DNA of 64,000 nt from Primula veris (GCA_963682055.1 OY821746.1:10441992-10505991); one strand, 5' to 3'; numbered from the stretch's first letter, positions 46,310 to 59,217 are shown. A program made the numbers and translations. Notes: generated from the sequence alone by a model not told the origin.

Positions 46310-47937
46310 TCATTGGTACCCTAATCCACTTTTGGGTCCTTGAGGGTTAGTGTCTCGACCCTTTGAAATCCAAGCCAAGTCATTTCTATTTAATTTATAT
46401 CTATAAGGGCAATAGACATAATCCTCAAAGTGATCACTACGGTTGCAAGTAAGACATTTAATATGCATGCTTGGTTTAACAAAGCGATTATAAACTAAGT
46501 CATTTTTATGCAAGTTGTTTTTACGAGAGTGACTTGGTCGTCTATTTTCATTTTTAGTCATTTGTTTGGTGAATAGATTTTTATGCTTTGCCATTAGAAG
46601 TGGGTTGTATCCTACACCGGTTTTATCATACGCGCCTTGTTGAGAAGATAATATAGTACTTAGCATTTTACTTCCCTTAGTGAACTTAGCGAGAGTAAGT
46701 TTGGCGCTATCCGCCTTAAGTTTGCATGAACTAAGGTCATTTACTAACTTATCATTTTCCATGGTAAGTTCGGCATTTTTAGAGGTGAGTGAGTCATTTT
46801 GTATAGCTAAGTTTTCAAGTTCGTCTTGTAGAGTAATTAGCATTTTTCTAAAGGATTTGTTTTTACCTCTAGCTTTTTCTAAAGAAGCTAACACATCATT
46901 TATATCAAAACCATCATCATTAGAAAGAGAAGAGCTAGAGGAGTGAAAGCTTACATCCTCGGTATCGTCGTCTCTAGCCATGAGACATAGGTTTGCGACT
47001 TCTTCATTGTCGCTATCGGAGCTATCATCATCGCTCCCCCATGCGGCCATGAATGCCTTCTTGTATTCCTTTTTCTTTTCGAACTTGTCCTTTTTCTTCA
47101 AGGGACATTCGTTTTGCATATGGCCGGGTTTGTGACACTTATAGCAAATGATTTCGTCCTTCTTGTTCGATTTGTCGGATGGCTCTCCCTTATATTCCTT
47201 TTTCCGAAATCGTTGTCCGCCCTTATTTTTCCAACTTAGGAACTTGTTGTAGCGTTTGGCGAAGAGTGCCATGTCATCATCCTCACTAGAGGAATCGTTG
47301 TCGCTATCGTTATTCGTTGTGCTTTTGAAGGCGATGCCTTTCTTCTTTTTTGAGTCATCCTCATGTTTTCGAGTTGTCATGTCGAGTTCATGAGTGCTTA
47401 ATGATCCTATGAGGTTGTCGAGAGAGAGAGTGTTCATGTCCTTGGCTTCTTGTATAGCCGTCACTTTTGATTCCCATTTTCTCGGGAGACTTCTTAGGAT
47501 CTTCGTCACCATCTCCTTGCTAGAATACACTTTTTCAAGTCTTTTAAGATCATTAGTAATTTTAGTAAAACGAGTGTACATAGAAGCAATAGACTCGTCA
47601 TCATCAACTTTAAAAAGTTCATAATCATGAATAAGCATGATAACTTTAGAGTCCTTAACTTGACTAGTTCCTTCGTGCATAATAGCTAGCTTATCCCACA
47701 TTTGCTTAGCGGTATCACAACCGGAAATCTTATCATACTCACTAGGCGAGAGCGCACAAGTTATAGAAGTCATAGCCCTACAATTAAGAGAACAAGCAAG
47801 GCGTTCATCCGTGTCGAGTTCTTCTACAAGTTTATCTAAGCCATTTCTCCTAGGTGTTTTATAGCCTTTACTAATACTAATCCATTGGTCTATTTCATAA
47901 CCACAAAGAAAATTTTTCATGAGATCTCTCCAATAGG
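46310..47937 (-). CDS. gag: Sirevirus Gag, main part
   Basis: About 540 codons. The UBN2/Copia Gag core is visible in CALSPSEYDKISGCDTAKQM, WDKLAIMHEGTSQVKDSKV and VTKILRSLPRKWESKVTAIQ. A CCHC zinc knuckle, CYKCHKPGHMQNEC, is followed by lysine-rich and acidic stretches. A probable coiled coil (LQDELENLAIQNDSLTSKN and onwards) comes next, then a second, degenerate knuckle CLTCNRSDHFEDYVYC. The methionine at 47920 is internal. The first ~22 codons lie beyond the nested LTR at 49211-49274. Confidence 0.9.
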
Positions 47938-47942
47938 GATAG

Positions 47943-49210
47943 TGTTGGCCCGTGCGGCTAAACCTTAGAGGGGGGGTGAATAAGGTTTTTAGTGTTTTTC
48001 ACGGAATTAAACTTAATGGCAACTAACAACCCAACTATTCGCAATTCTAAGCTTAAGCATTTAATAAACGTTAATGAAATGCCAGAAGTCCAAAACGCAA
48101 GCAAGAAAATAAGCAATAGTATAAGTTGCGGAAAGTAAAAGTTAAGGAAAGAAATTGACACCGTGATTTATAGAGGTTCGGCAAAACGGCCTACGTCCTC
48201 TCCTCGGTATTCGAGCTACCGAGTATTTCACTAAATATGTTCTTTCCGATTTTACAAATCCTATCGAGCTCAATCAATCGATTGGCTCACGGTTCCTACT
48301 CTTGATACAAGTGAAAGCGAACACGTTTACGAGTCAACGACTCCCCCTGAATCTATGAGTACCCAAGTGTTTAACCTAGAACTTTTAACCAACACTTTGG
48401 CTTAAAAACTTCTACCCAAACACTCTCTCACAAATGAGCTTATAATTTGCTCTTTACAAATTTATCGAAAATTAAAACAACACACACAATTTGATTGCTT
48501 ATAAATAAGCTAATTTGTGGTTATGATGATGTTTGATCTTTGATTTGCGCTCGAATCGCTTTTTCTTCAATTTCCCTCTTTTTCGAATTATTTCACCAAA
48601 ATGGTGATTTTTAGGGTTTTGATTTAGAGAGGTTGAAGGATGAATGAATGGTTGTGTTTTGAGAGTCATTGGGGTGGTTTATATGGCCAGCAAAGTCTGT
48701 TTTTTGTATTATGACCGTTGGTAGTGGTTGAAAGCTTTTATCCATTGGTTTTAAGCAATTTTCCAGAATAAGCTGAAAAGCTGTTTTTGAAATCTGCTGA
48801 AAAACGATTGTCATTTTTTCAGTCGACCGGTCGTTTTTGAAATCTGCAGAAAACGATCGGTCGTTTTCTACAGTCGACCGGTCGTTTTTCAGACGACCTT
48901 ACTGGAAGAATTTGGTCTAGAAATGATCGGTCGTTTCTGCCATTTCGATCGGTCGATTTTCTCTGGCAGTTTCTCGGTTTTCTCTTTATTCTTCGGATGC
49001 TTGTAGCTCCTTCGTTTTAGCTCCGATTCTGGTTCCGCTTGGACCGTTGGCTTCGTATTTGATTGCTCGATCTTTCTGACATTCTGAAATTTACATTTTC
49101 TACTTTTGGAAAAGACAAGCATTATATCATCGAAATAGAGAAATCATAAAATCATTAAAAACATAATCAAACTTATAATCAAAATCAATTATTGAACCTA
49201 TGGTTCAATA
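47943..49210 (-). mobile_element. Solo LTR of a related Sirevirus family inserted in gag
   Basis: 1268 bp with flanking 5 bp duplications 'gatag' (47938-47942 and 49211-49215). One end is tgttgg; the other is ttcaata, so the terminal CA has become TA. It resembles the outer LTRs in its first ~50 bp ('aaccttagaggggg', 'tgaataaggttt') and in its 'cgatcggtcg' cluster, but is diverged overall. There is no internal retrotransposon sequence, so it is a solo LTR left by recombination. Frames at 47958-48161, 48611-48814 and 48889-49122 are incidental. Confidence 0.9.
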
Positions 49211-49274
49211 GATAGTTTGTACCGTCAAAGAACGGGGGCCTAGTTATGGATTTTGAGTCGGCGTACGAAGACAT
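49211..49274 (-). pseudogene. gag: Sirevirus Gag, first ~22 codons
   Basis: The ATG at 49274-49272 opens MSSYADSKSITRPPFFDGTN, a typical Copia Gag start, 51 bases after the primer-binding site. The frame meets the solo LTR. On the far side the Gag frame continues with no net shift once one copy of the 5 bp duplication is discounted, so the LTR is the only break at this point. Confidence 0.85.
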
Positions 49275-49325
49275 AGCGGATCTTTAAACTAAAAAATCGT
49301 TAGATTTTGTAAATAGAAGAGCTAG

Positions 49326-49337
49326 GCTCTGATACCA
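49326..49337 (-). promoter_or_regulatory. Sirevirus primer-binding site
   Basis: 'gctctgatacca' on the plus strand is 'tggtatcagagc' on the minus strand, two bases from the right LTR. This fixes the element's orientation. Confidence 0.92.
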
Positions 49338-49339
49338 AT

Positions 49340-50517
49340 TGTTGGTCCGTAAGTGTCTAAACCTTAAAGGGGGGTGAATAAGGTTTACGTACGATTTTCG
49401 CGGAATAAAAACTTTGAGCTATTAACTACGCTAATTAGTAGAATTTTATAACTAAACATTTGTGTTGACTATTCAATGCTATTTTAAGCTAACTAAGCAA
49501 ACAAAATAAGCAATAAATGAGTACGGAAAGTAAAAGTTCAAGGGAAAAGAAATAACACAAGAGTTATAGAGGTTCGGCAAAATGCGCCTACTCCTCTCCT
49601 CGGTATTCACACTACCGAGTGTTTCACTAGAATATTCTTCCCAAGGTTACACCCTAACGAGCTAATCGACCGATTAAGCTCCCCCTCACTCTATGAGTAT
49701 CCCGAATGAAAAGACCTAGAGCTTTTAAGCTACACTTGCTTACAAAGCCTCTACCCGATCACTCGTTCACAAATGAGTTTATAATTCACTCTTACAAGTT
49801 TGAATTTGAAATGAATCACTCACTAACAAATAATATCTTGGTGTTTATAACATTACAATAATTTTACACTCAAGAATTTATATGAATACAAGTGAAAAAT
49901 ATGTAGAATAAGCTTGATGAATTTCTTGAATTTGATAGCTTAATTTGTGTGTGAATTGGGGTTATTTTCCTTTTGGAATTTGGGGGCTATTTGAAGGATT
50001 TTTGGTCTTGTTACCGTTGTATGAAATGTTATGCTTTTATCCAATGGTTTTCAGCAATTACCCAATTTTCCAGAATAAGTAAAAAAGCACTTTTTGAATT
50101 TCTCCAGAAAACGATTGGTCGTGTGCTATAAAAACGATCGGTCGTTTTTATCATGAACTCACTGGAAGAAATTTGACCAAAAACGATCGGTCGTTTTGGC
50201 CATTTCGATCGGTCGTTTTTCAGATGACCTCACTGGAATAAATTGGATCAAAAATGATCGGTCGTTTGTCCAAAACGATCGGTCGCTTTTTTTTTTTGCA
50301 GTTTCTCGGTTTACTCATTATACTTCGAACGCTCGTAACTTTTTCGTTATATGACCGATTATGGTTCCGCTTGAACCGTTGGCTTCGTAATTAAATATTC
50401 TATCATTTTGAACCTTTAACAAGCTAGATAAATGATTAGTACGCAAACCAAGTTTTTATCATGTTTTACAAATTTTGTTATTATCAAAACAATCGATTAG
50501 AAGAACATTGTTCAACA
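49340..50517 (-). repeat. Sirevirus right LTR (5' LTR of the element)
   Basis: TGTTGGTCCG...GTTCAACA on the plus strand, with the 'acgatcggtcgt' cluster at about 50107-50289. Confidence 0.95.
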
Positions 50518-53500
50518 AGTACAATAGTAAGACTTTTGAATCTAGTCAAAAAGGTCAATGGAGATGTAAAATACGATTTTTTAAAAAGTGCTGCAACTTT
50601 GATCAGTATCCATACTTATTTTAAGATTTACTCTTAGGAGGTAGCAAGTGCTAAACCCAACTAATTCAATCTTTTCCAACAAGAGGAAGACAAGAAAACA
50701 AGAACCTGGGCATAGCAACATGCCACCAAATGAAGACTAACAGCCGAATGCTTTTTGGTTCCTGCATACTGTGTTGCATAGGCTTTGCCTGCTAAATGCG
50801 CAATAAAAAATAAAAAATTATGACCAACTTACGTCAATCATGATATACACATTACTTATCGAGAAACCAACAAATATCAACATACATTAAAAAGCTCACA
50901 AGTATCACTTGCGCTTCGCTCCGTCCACCTCAGGTACAGGTACGTATCACAAAAAATGAGAAAACTGTTATCAGAAATGAGAACAAATAAGTCAATCAAA
51001 ATGCAGAACAGAAGCACAGAGACATGCACTACCCAGCCCAGGTGAGCACGCACGAGAAAATAATAAAAACCTACCATTATACTTCGTAACTAAAATAATC
51101 AATCATGTAAGGAGAGTGTAAGAAACATAGTTAATATAGCTCCTAGCAAAATTATGATAAAAACTAATGCCGATATAAAATACAACCATACAGAAATAGA
51201 TGTTTAATACTCGAAGTACCTTAGAATATATTAATAAAGGGCAAACAGGAAGACGGGGATTGCGCAATATGTGGTTTGGGAGGATCCGCATACTCTACCA
51301 CATCCCTTGACCCATAATCCTCAAACTCGATGACTGTCCTAAAATATAAGTATATGAATAAGCAAGTTCAAAATATAATAAAAAAACAACATAAAGGAAA
51401 CTATAACAATGCAATAGGCTACTAAATAGATAAATAAATATGAAAGGAAATTAAGAGCGGGTAACCTACGTACATAAGTCTCTTCTAATCAATGCAACTT
51501 GGTTTTCCTCTCTACAAGGATCATCTACACCTGCTCCATATTATAAATAAGTACAATCGTAAGAATTCCTTTAAATTCAAAGCAAAACACGATACTAAAA
51601 CCGGTCCCATTGACCAACACCAAATTGAAAAAGTCGCGATAAAAAAATCAATATAACAAACAAATACACGTCACCAATAGATGCTAATGTTGTATATCTG
51701 AAAAAATAAACATGTTACTCGATTCAAATTTACCTCCATAACGTCAAGACCATGTAATCAAAAGATTAAGCCAAGACCCATCGTTGTGTCACCCATATTT
51801 TGAACACTTCTAGCGCAGCATATTTTACTTGCTCCATCCACACCCGGTACGAGTACAGGTGCAATGCACATAGATATGAGGCAAAGATTATCTTGAGAAC
51901 AAAAACATGAATGAAAACACAGGACACAAGCATAAAGATAACATGTACTACCAACCCATTATATTTATTTATAATATAAAAATTATATTAACCATGACCC
52001 TAAACATGTTCCAAGATGAATCACCCATCCCCACACTAACATGCCAAAGAAAATCATAGCACTCATATCAGCCTTGTTACAAAAATTAATAATAAAAAAG
52101 AATAAGACGGAAAAGCAGGGAAGCATAAATTGAGGTTTACTTACCAAAAAGGAGAGAGAGATTGAGAAATTACTCATCTGACGAATTAATAATTATGGCG
52201 TATCGAAGTGAGGGGCTAATCCTCCGATTAGGGTTTCTGTAGATGACAGAGAGAGAGGGAAGGATGGTTAACGCCTTTACGGCCAAGTAGGCCTTCCTAG
52301 CGATGGCAGTGTATGTAAGTATGTATGTGTATATACACAGAGTAGAAGAGGACCAGCTGCAGACAGGCGATGGCATAAATATGACGCGGAGGGTTTAAGA
52401 TGCGAAGTTTCCAAGCTAATTTTAGCACCAACTTAATTGATCCCTCCTCCTACAATGTTTTTCCTTCCAACATCTATTAAAACTTGACATTAAAAATAAA
52501 GGTGAATATGAAGAAAAAAAACTAGTTCATACATCAATTTCCATATAGATCTACTCATCCAATTTATTTTCCGTCAATTTTGAGAACTGGAAAATAAGAG
52601 ATTAGTTTGAAACTAATATTCACAATCATTCATAATGACAGTTTTTTTTTTTTGGATTCAAATTCATAGTGACAGTTGATTGCTAGTTTTAAAACCATAT
52701 ACCACATTTAAGGTACCCATGATATTTCTGTTTTCAGAGCCAAAATAAAACATCTTCAGCTGACAGACTGAATTAAAAAAATGTTATTATTTTTCTATAA
52801 GATACATGTAGAACGTCTTGACTATCCAGAGTCCAGACGTCATCTTACCCATCATGTTGATCCAAGTATCACATCGTGACCACACCAGCACATAAGCATA
52901 CCATCGCAAATGAAGTGCATATCCGACTAGCAGACTAGCTTTGAATTTGAGGGTCGAGAGCTTGTTAAACGATGATAGTTTACTCTAAAAAGTGATGTTA
53001 CGAGAACTGTATAGAAAAACACAAGCTTAAGGAAGGAAAAAGAGTAAGATCTAGAACAATGGAAAAAAAACTTTCAGTTGCCTGTCCTTTCCCGAAAAGA
53101 ATTTTTCAATTTTTCGAACAAAATTAATGATTCCATAGGTTACCTTCGATACGTACAAATAGGTTTTAAATTTTTTATGGAACTTGGTTGAATCTGGTCA
53201 AAACGGTCAATTCAAGATGTAAAATAAGATTTTAAAAAAAAGGCTGCAATTTTGAGCAATAACCATACTTGTTTGAGTATTTACTTTACCGTATGAGGTT
53301 GCAAGTACTAAAGTCAACTAATTCAATCTTTTCCAAAGAAGAGAAAGACAAGAAAAAAACTACCTGGGCATAGCAACATGCCACAAAATGAAGACTAAAA
53401 GCCGAACGCTTTTTGGTTTCTGCATACTGTGTCATAGGCTTTGCCTGCTACATGCACACAAAAAAAAACAAATAATTAGACCAACTTACGTTAATCATGA

Positions 53501-54575
53501 TATACGTTACTTATAAAGATACAAACAAATAGCAACATACATTAAAAAGCTCCACCCCCGGAACAGGTACATTGCATAAAAAATGAGGAAGTTAATATCA
53601 GAAATGGGAACACATAATCAAATGAAAATAAAGAACATGAGCATAGAGACATGAACTACCCATGAAATGAAGACTAAAAGTCGAATGCTTTTTTGTTCCT
53701 GCATACTGTGTTGCATAGGCTTTGCCTGCTACATGCACAAAAATAAAAATAAAAAAATTAGACCAACTTACGTCAATCATGATAGACGTTACTTATAAAG
53801 ATACAAACAAATAGCAACATACATTAAAAAGCTCATACGTATCACTTGTTTTCCGTCCACCCCCGGTACAGGTAAATTGCATAAAAAATGAGGAAGTTAT
53901 TATCATAAATGGGAACAAAAAAGTATAAAAAACAGGAGCACAGATACATGAACTACCCAGCTCAGGTGAGCACGCACGAGAAAATAATAAAAACCTACCT
54001 ACATGCTTCGCTACTAAGATAATCCGTCATGTAATGAGTGTGTAAGAAACATAGTTAATATAGCTCACAGCAAAATTACGATAAAAACTAATACAGATAT
54101 ATAAAATACAACCATACAGAAATAGCTATTTAATACTCAAAAGTACCTTAGGGTAAACAGGTAGACGGGGATTCTACAATATGTGGTTGGGGAGGACCCG
54201 CATACTCAGCCACATCCCTTCACCCAAAATCCTCAAAATCGACGACTGTCCTAAAATATACGTATATGAATAAGTAAGCTCAAAATATAATAAAAAAATA
54301 ACATAAAGGAAACTATAACAATGCAATAGTCTACTAAATAGGTAATTAAAAATTAAAGGAAATTAAGAACGGGATACCCATGTACATAAGTCTCTTCCAA
54401 TCAATATGCAACTTGTTTTATCTTTCTCCAAGGATTGTATGCACCTGTTCCATATTATAAACAAGTACTAAGACTTCCTTTAAATTCCAAGCAAAACACG
54501 ATACCGTTAAAATATAGTCAGTCCCATAGACCAACATCAAATTGAAAAAATCGCGATAAATTTTTTTCAATATAA
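50518..54575. repeat. Array, unit II (matches 15871-19985)
   Basis: Just right of the Sirevirus a ~160 bp stretch present in unit I (about 15796-15957) is missing; the junction is 'aagactt' to 'ttgaatctagtc'. Then come the ~305 bp module near 50734, 'gatccgcatactc' near 51283, 'tacataagtctcttc' near 51470, VDG-type block near 51830, leader module 52145-52375, exon-like module 52806-52955, two ~305 bp modules and 'catactcagcc' near 54201. Confidence 0.78.
52145..52375 (-). promoter_or_regulatory. Leader module copy 6
   Basis: Minus-strand donor CCTTTTTG|GTAAGTAAACC; the exon-side base differs from the other copies but GTAAGT is kept. TATA-like 'tgtatatacacatac' lies upstream. Confidence 0.48.
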
Positions 54576-57060
54576 CAAATATTCCGACATCTATTAAAAC
54601 CTAACATTAAAAATAAAGGTGAATTTGAAGAAGAAAAATTAGTACATACATCAATTCCAAATCGATCTACTCATCCAATTTATTTTCTTTCAATTTTGAG
54701 AACTGGAAAATGAGAGATTAATTTGAGCAAATATTCACAACCATTCATAGTGAGAGTTGATGGCTTGTTTAAAAACCATATACCACATTTAAGGTACCCA
54801 TGACATTTTTGTTTTCAGCAGCCCAAACAAAACAACTTCAGCTGACAGACTGAATTAGAAAAAAGGTTATTACTTTACTATACGATACCTGTAGAACGTC
54901 TTGCCTATCCAGAGTCCGGACGACATCTTCCCCATCATATTATTCCAAGTATCACATCGTGACCACACCAGCACGCTTGCATACCATCGCAAATGAAGTG
55001 CATATCCCACCAATGCATTATTTCCAAGTGGACCTCGCATGGCAACCCACAACTTTGAATTTGAGGGCAGAAAAAAGCTTGTTAAACGATGATAGTTTAC
55101 TCTAAAAATTTATCTTACGAGAAGAACTGTATAGAAAACACAAGCTAGAGAAAGAAAAAAGAGTATGATCTACAAGAATGATAAAAAAAACTTTCAGTTG
55201 CCTGTCCTTCCCCGAGAAGAATTTTTTAATTTTTTGACAAAAATTAATGATTCCAATGGTCACCTTCGATATGTACAAATTGGATTCCACCCACAACTTT
55301 GAATTTGAGGGTAGAAAAAAGCTTGTTAAACGATGATAGTTTACTCTAAAAATTTATGTTACGAGAAGAACTGTATAGAAAACACAAGCTGGAGAAAGAA
55401 AAAAGAGTATGATCTACAAGAATGAAAAAAAACTTTCAGTTGCCTGTCCTTCCCCGAGAAGAATTTTTTAATTTTTTGAACAAAATTAATGATTCCAATG
55501 GTCACCTTCGATATGTACAAATTGGATTCAATTTTTTTATGAAACTTGGTAGAATCTGGTCAAAAAGGTCAATTGAGATGTAAAATAAGATTTTTTTAAA
55601 AGGGCTGCAAATTTGAGCAGTAACCATACTTGTTTTAGGATTTATTGTAGGAGGTTGCAAGTACCAAAGTCAACTAATTCACTCTTTTCCAAAAAAGAGA
55701 AAGACAAGAAAACAAGAACCTGGGCAAAGCAACATGCCACGAAATGAAGACTAACAGCTAAATGTTTTTTGGTTCCTGCATACTGTGTTGCATAGGCTTT
55801 TCCTGCTAAATGCGCAAAAAAAAGGTATGACCAACTTACGTCAATCATGATATACATTACTTATAAAGATAACAACAAATAGCAACATATATTAAAAAGC
55901 TCATAAGTATCACTTGCGGACATCCACCTCCGGTACAAGTACGTTGCACAAAAAATGAGAAAGATGTTATCAGAAATGAGAACAAATAAGTCAATCAAAA
56001 TACATAACAGAAGCTCAGAGACATGCACTATCCAAGCCCAGGTGAGCACGCACGAGAAATTAATAAAACCTACCATTATACTTCGCTACTAAGATAATCA
56101 ACATGTAAGGAGAGTGTAAGAAACATAGTTAATATAGCTCGCAGCAAAATTGTGATAAAAACTAATGCAGATATAAAATACAACCATACAGAAATGGTTG
56201 TTTAATACTCAAAGTACCTTAGAATATATTAATAAAGGGAAAACAGGTAGACAGGGCTTACACAATATGTGGTTGGGGAGGATCCGCACACTCTGCCACA
56301 TCCCTTCGCACATAATCCTCAAACTCGACGATTATACTAAAATATACGTATATGAATAAGCAAGTTCAAAATATAATAAAAAAACAACATAAAGGAAACT
56401 ATAACAACGCAATAGGCTACTAAATATATAAATAAATATGAAAGGAAATTAAGAGCGGATAACCCCTGTACATAAGTCTCTTCAAATCAATGCGACTTGG
56501 TTTTTATCTCTACAAGAACCATCTACACCTGCTCCATATTATAAACAACTACAATCGTAAGAATTCCTTTAAATTCAAATCAAAACACGATACTGGTAAA
56601 ATAAAATCGGTCCCATTGACCAACACAAAATTGAAAAAGTCACGATAAAAAAATTAATATAACAAACAGATACGCGCGCCAACATATGCTAATAATGTAT
56701 ATCCGAAAAACTAAACATGTTACTCGGTTCAAATTTACCTCCATAATGTCAAGACCATGTAATCAAATAGTCTTAGCCAAGAAGCATCGTTGTGTCACCC
56801 ATATCTTGAACACTTCTTAGCCAAGCATATTTTACTTGCTCTCATCCACACCCGGTACAAGTACAGGCACAATGCACATAGATATGAGACAAAGATTATC
56901 TTGAGAACAAAAACATGAATGAAAACACATGACACAAACATAAAGACAACATGTACTACCTACCCATAATATCTATTTATTATATAAAAATTATATTAAC
57001 CATGACCCTAAACATGTTCCACGATGAATCACCCATCCCACACTAACATGCCAAAGAAAA
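54576..57060. repeat. Array, unit II (matches 19986-22150)
   Basis: Exon-like module 54889-55050, ~305 bp module near 55740, 'gatccgcacactctgcc' near 56281, 'tacataagtctcttc' near 56470. It has a private tandem duplication at 55044-55533. Confidence 0.75.
55044..55533. repeat. 245 bp tandem duplication private to unit II
   Basis: 'acccacaactttgaatttga' starts at 55044 and again at 55289, and the following ~240 bp match closely. Unit I has a single copy at about 20466-20710. Confidence 0.88.
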
Positions 57061-58296
57061 TCATAACACTCATATTAGCTTTGCTACAAAAATTGGTCCT
57101 CTAAGGGGGAGTATAAGAAATATATAGTTCACACTTCTATCACAACAATAATATGATAAAAACCAAGGCAAAATTTAAATACAGTCATACAAAAGTAGTT
57201 GTGAAATACATAATCAAATTATCTAATATGTCTTTGGTAATCAACCTTTTAACTTTATTCAAATTTGTTTGATTTTGTTAATACCGTTTTTCATGGATTT
57301 CGAATGTTTCCATGTAAATAAACAATGAGCAGCGAACACACCGAACGTTTTATTCATCTGAGTTGAAGGATAAAAAGTCATTTTACGCTGTAAACTAATC
57401 TCATCCATGGGCCATAAATAAGAAAACAAGTACTTTATAATATATATATATATATATATAGATAGATAATACCTAAATTACAATTAAGAAATGAGAAAAC
57501 AATGAAAGGGATAGATAAGAAGGATACAAGTTTGCATGAGTGGTTGCTGGTGGGTGGAGGCGGTAAAAAAAACGGTGAGTTAAAGTTTTGCAGATTTAAC
57601 AGGGAGGAGAAAGGTGTAAAATAATATATCTGGTCCCTGTAATTAAAACTCAAGCTATCTAGCTTCTATAAAATTTATAGGTTCTTTCACCTATATCGTC
57701 GAAAACATAAATACAAATCAAAATATATAAAAATAAGGCAACCATGTACACAAGTCTTGCACATTACAATTTACAAGGTTCCAGGAGATATAAGATGGCC
57801 CTGTCAACCGACTAATCGCCAACTATACACCCTCAAAAATAAATAATAGAAGTGACAGTTTCGGTCAAAATGTTTAATTGGCGATTAGTTGTGACTAATT
57901 GGAAAATAGCTGGGTCGGAGGTCACCGACTAATCGCCAACTATGAACTAGTCTCTCATACTTTGAGCAATGCTAGTTTAAGATCAGTGGTTTCCCCCACC
58001 AACAATAAATTGATTTTAAGGAATGTGTTTATTTGAGGTCAAGCATCCAGTAAAACAAGGATTTAAACATAAAAAATACAGATCTAATAATCGAAAGAAA
58101 AACTTGTGGAACTTCTTCATACTAAAGAGGTACACTCATCCAGCCGCGGCACATTGAATGACAAGTACGAAGAACAGTTCATTTGGTGTACATCTGTAAA
58201 ATAAAAGAAAGGGGGGCAAAGGAAAAATACAAAACAACATAACTGATTAAGAAATTGAAAATAGACAGAATAACGACAGCAAAAACTACAATAACC
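57061..58296. repeat. Terminal block of unit II (matches 22150-23413)
   Basis: Same sequence order as in unit I, including the 'ggcgattag' stem near 57880, with a longer (TA)n run near 57441-57461. Confidence 0.78.
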
Positions 58297-59217
58297 AAAT
58301 CCAAGTCCTACTACGCCAGGTTCAATCGTACGGATGAAAGCAAAAAACACCAAGAATTTTTGGGCTGTGGGCAGAACATTTTTTGGTTTTGAATTAATAA
58401 ATAGAAATTAAAAATTAAGATATGCTTTTACTAGTAACATTTGTTTAGTTTAGGATCCACTATAAAAATAAGATAAAGCAGCAAATGTGATAAGAACTGA
58501 TCCCAAAATGACAATTCTCAAAATAAATCAATTAGATAAAGCATGAAAGTCATTCTAATTCCAGTCACCAAACTTTTATACTATCAAAAACAATCTAAAA
58601 TAAACAGAGTAATGCCAAGAGCGATTTTACCAACTATTATTTCTTTTGATGAAAAATAATTTTTTTATAATATAAAAAAAATCATTATTCCTCCCTCTGT
58701 GAATTTGGAAGCAACACGAAACGAATTCAGAACAAATAAAATAAACACAAAATCATAAGAACTTCAAAAAAAGAAGTCACAAGACTACCATGGTTTACCC
58801 TTCTTATACTCTAATTGTGTTCCCATAATGGAGTCATTATCTTGACGTCTTTCTCCATCATCACACCCTCCGGTCTCATACCCTTGCCCTAACAGTCACA
58901 CCCTTCTTTTTTCATCGTCTTTGGGTCATATACGCTATTATCTAAGGAAGCAGATGTTACTTTAATCACACCAATCAACTATGTGAGAAAATTTTAAGTT
59001 GGCACGATTCAAGTCACTTTGAATTAATGAACTACTAAACAAAAACCATAAGCAGATACTTCAGTACAGTTACACCTAAGTAGCAGCAAATTCAGGATCA
59101 AAAGTCAGAGAAGATATTTCTATAATACCCATACTCCACATAATTGTAATAATTCAATGATACGTAGTAAATATTTGAAATCTAATTAATTGAAGTTATA
59201 CTTGCTAGCAAATGAAA
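58297..59217. other. Unique AT-rich sequence, no gene seen
   Basis: No counterpart elsewhere in the window and no coding or structural motif recognised. Confidence 0.5.

Larger units (their letters stand above)
41244..50517 (-). mobile_element. Sirevirus-type Ty1/Copia element, minus strand, internally inverted, with nested solo LTR
   Basis: Bounded by perfect 'agtac' duplications (41239-41243 and 50518-50522) and LTRs of 1174 and 1178 bp. The primer-binding site is at 49326-49337 and the polypurine tract at about 42418-42432, both on the minus strand, so the 5' LTR is the right-hand one. Gag and protease read on the minus strand, but pre-integrase, integrase, RT and RNase H read on the plus strand. 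The 'tgatgatgac' signature next to the purine tract, palindrome-rich LTRs, large UBN2-type Gag and the RT sequence fit the Sirevirus (Maximus/SIRE) lineage. By eye the LTRs differ by roughly 3-4%, so this element is older than the Tekay one. Confidence 0.93.
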
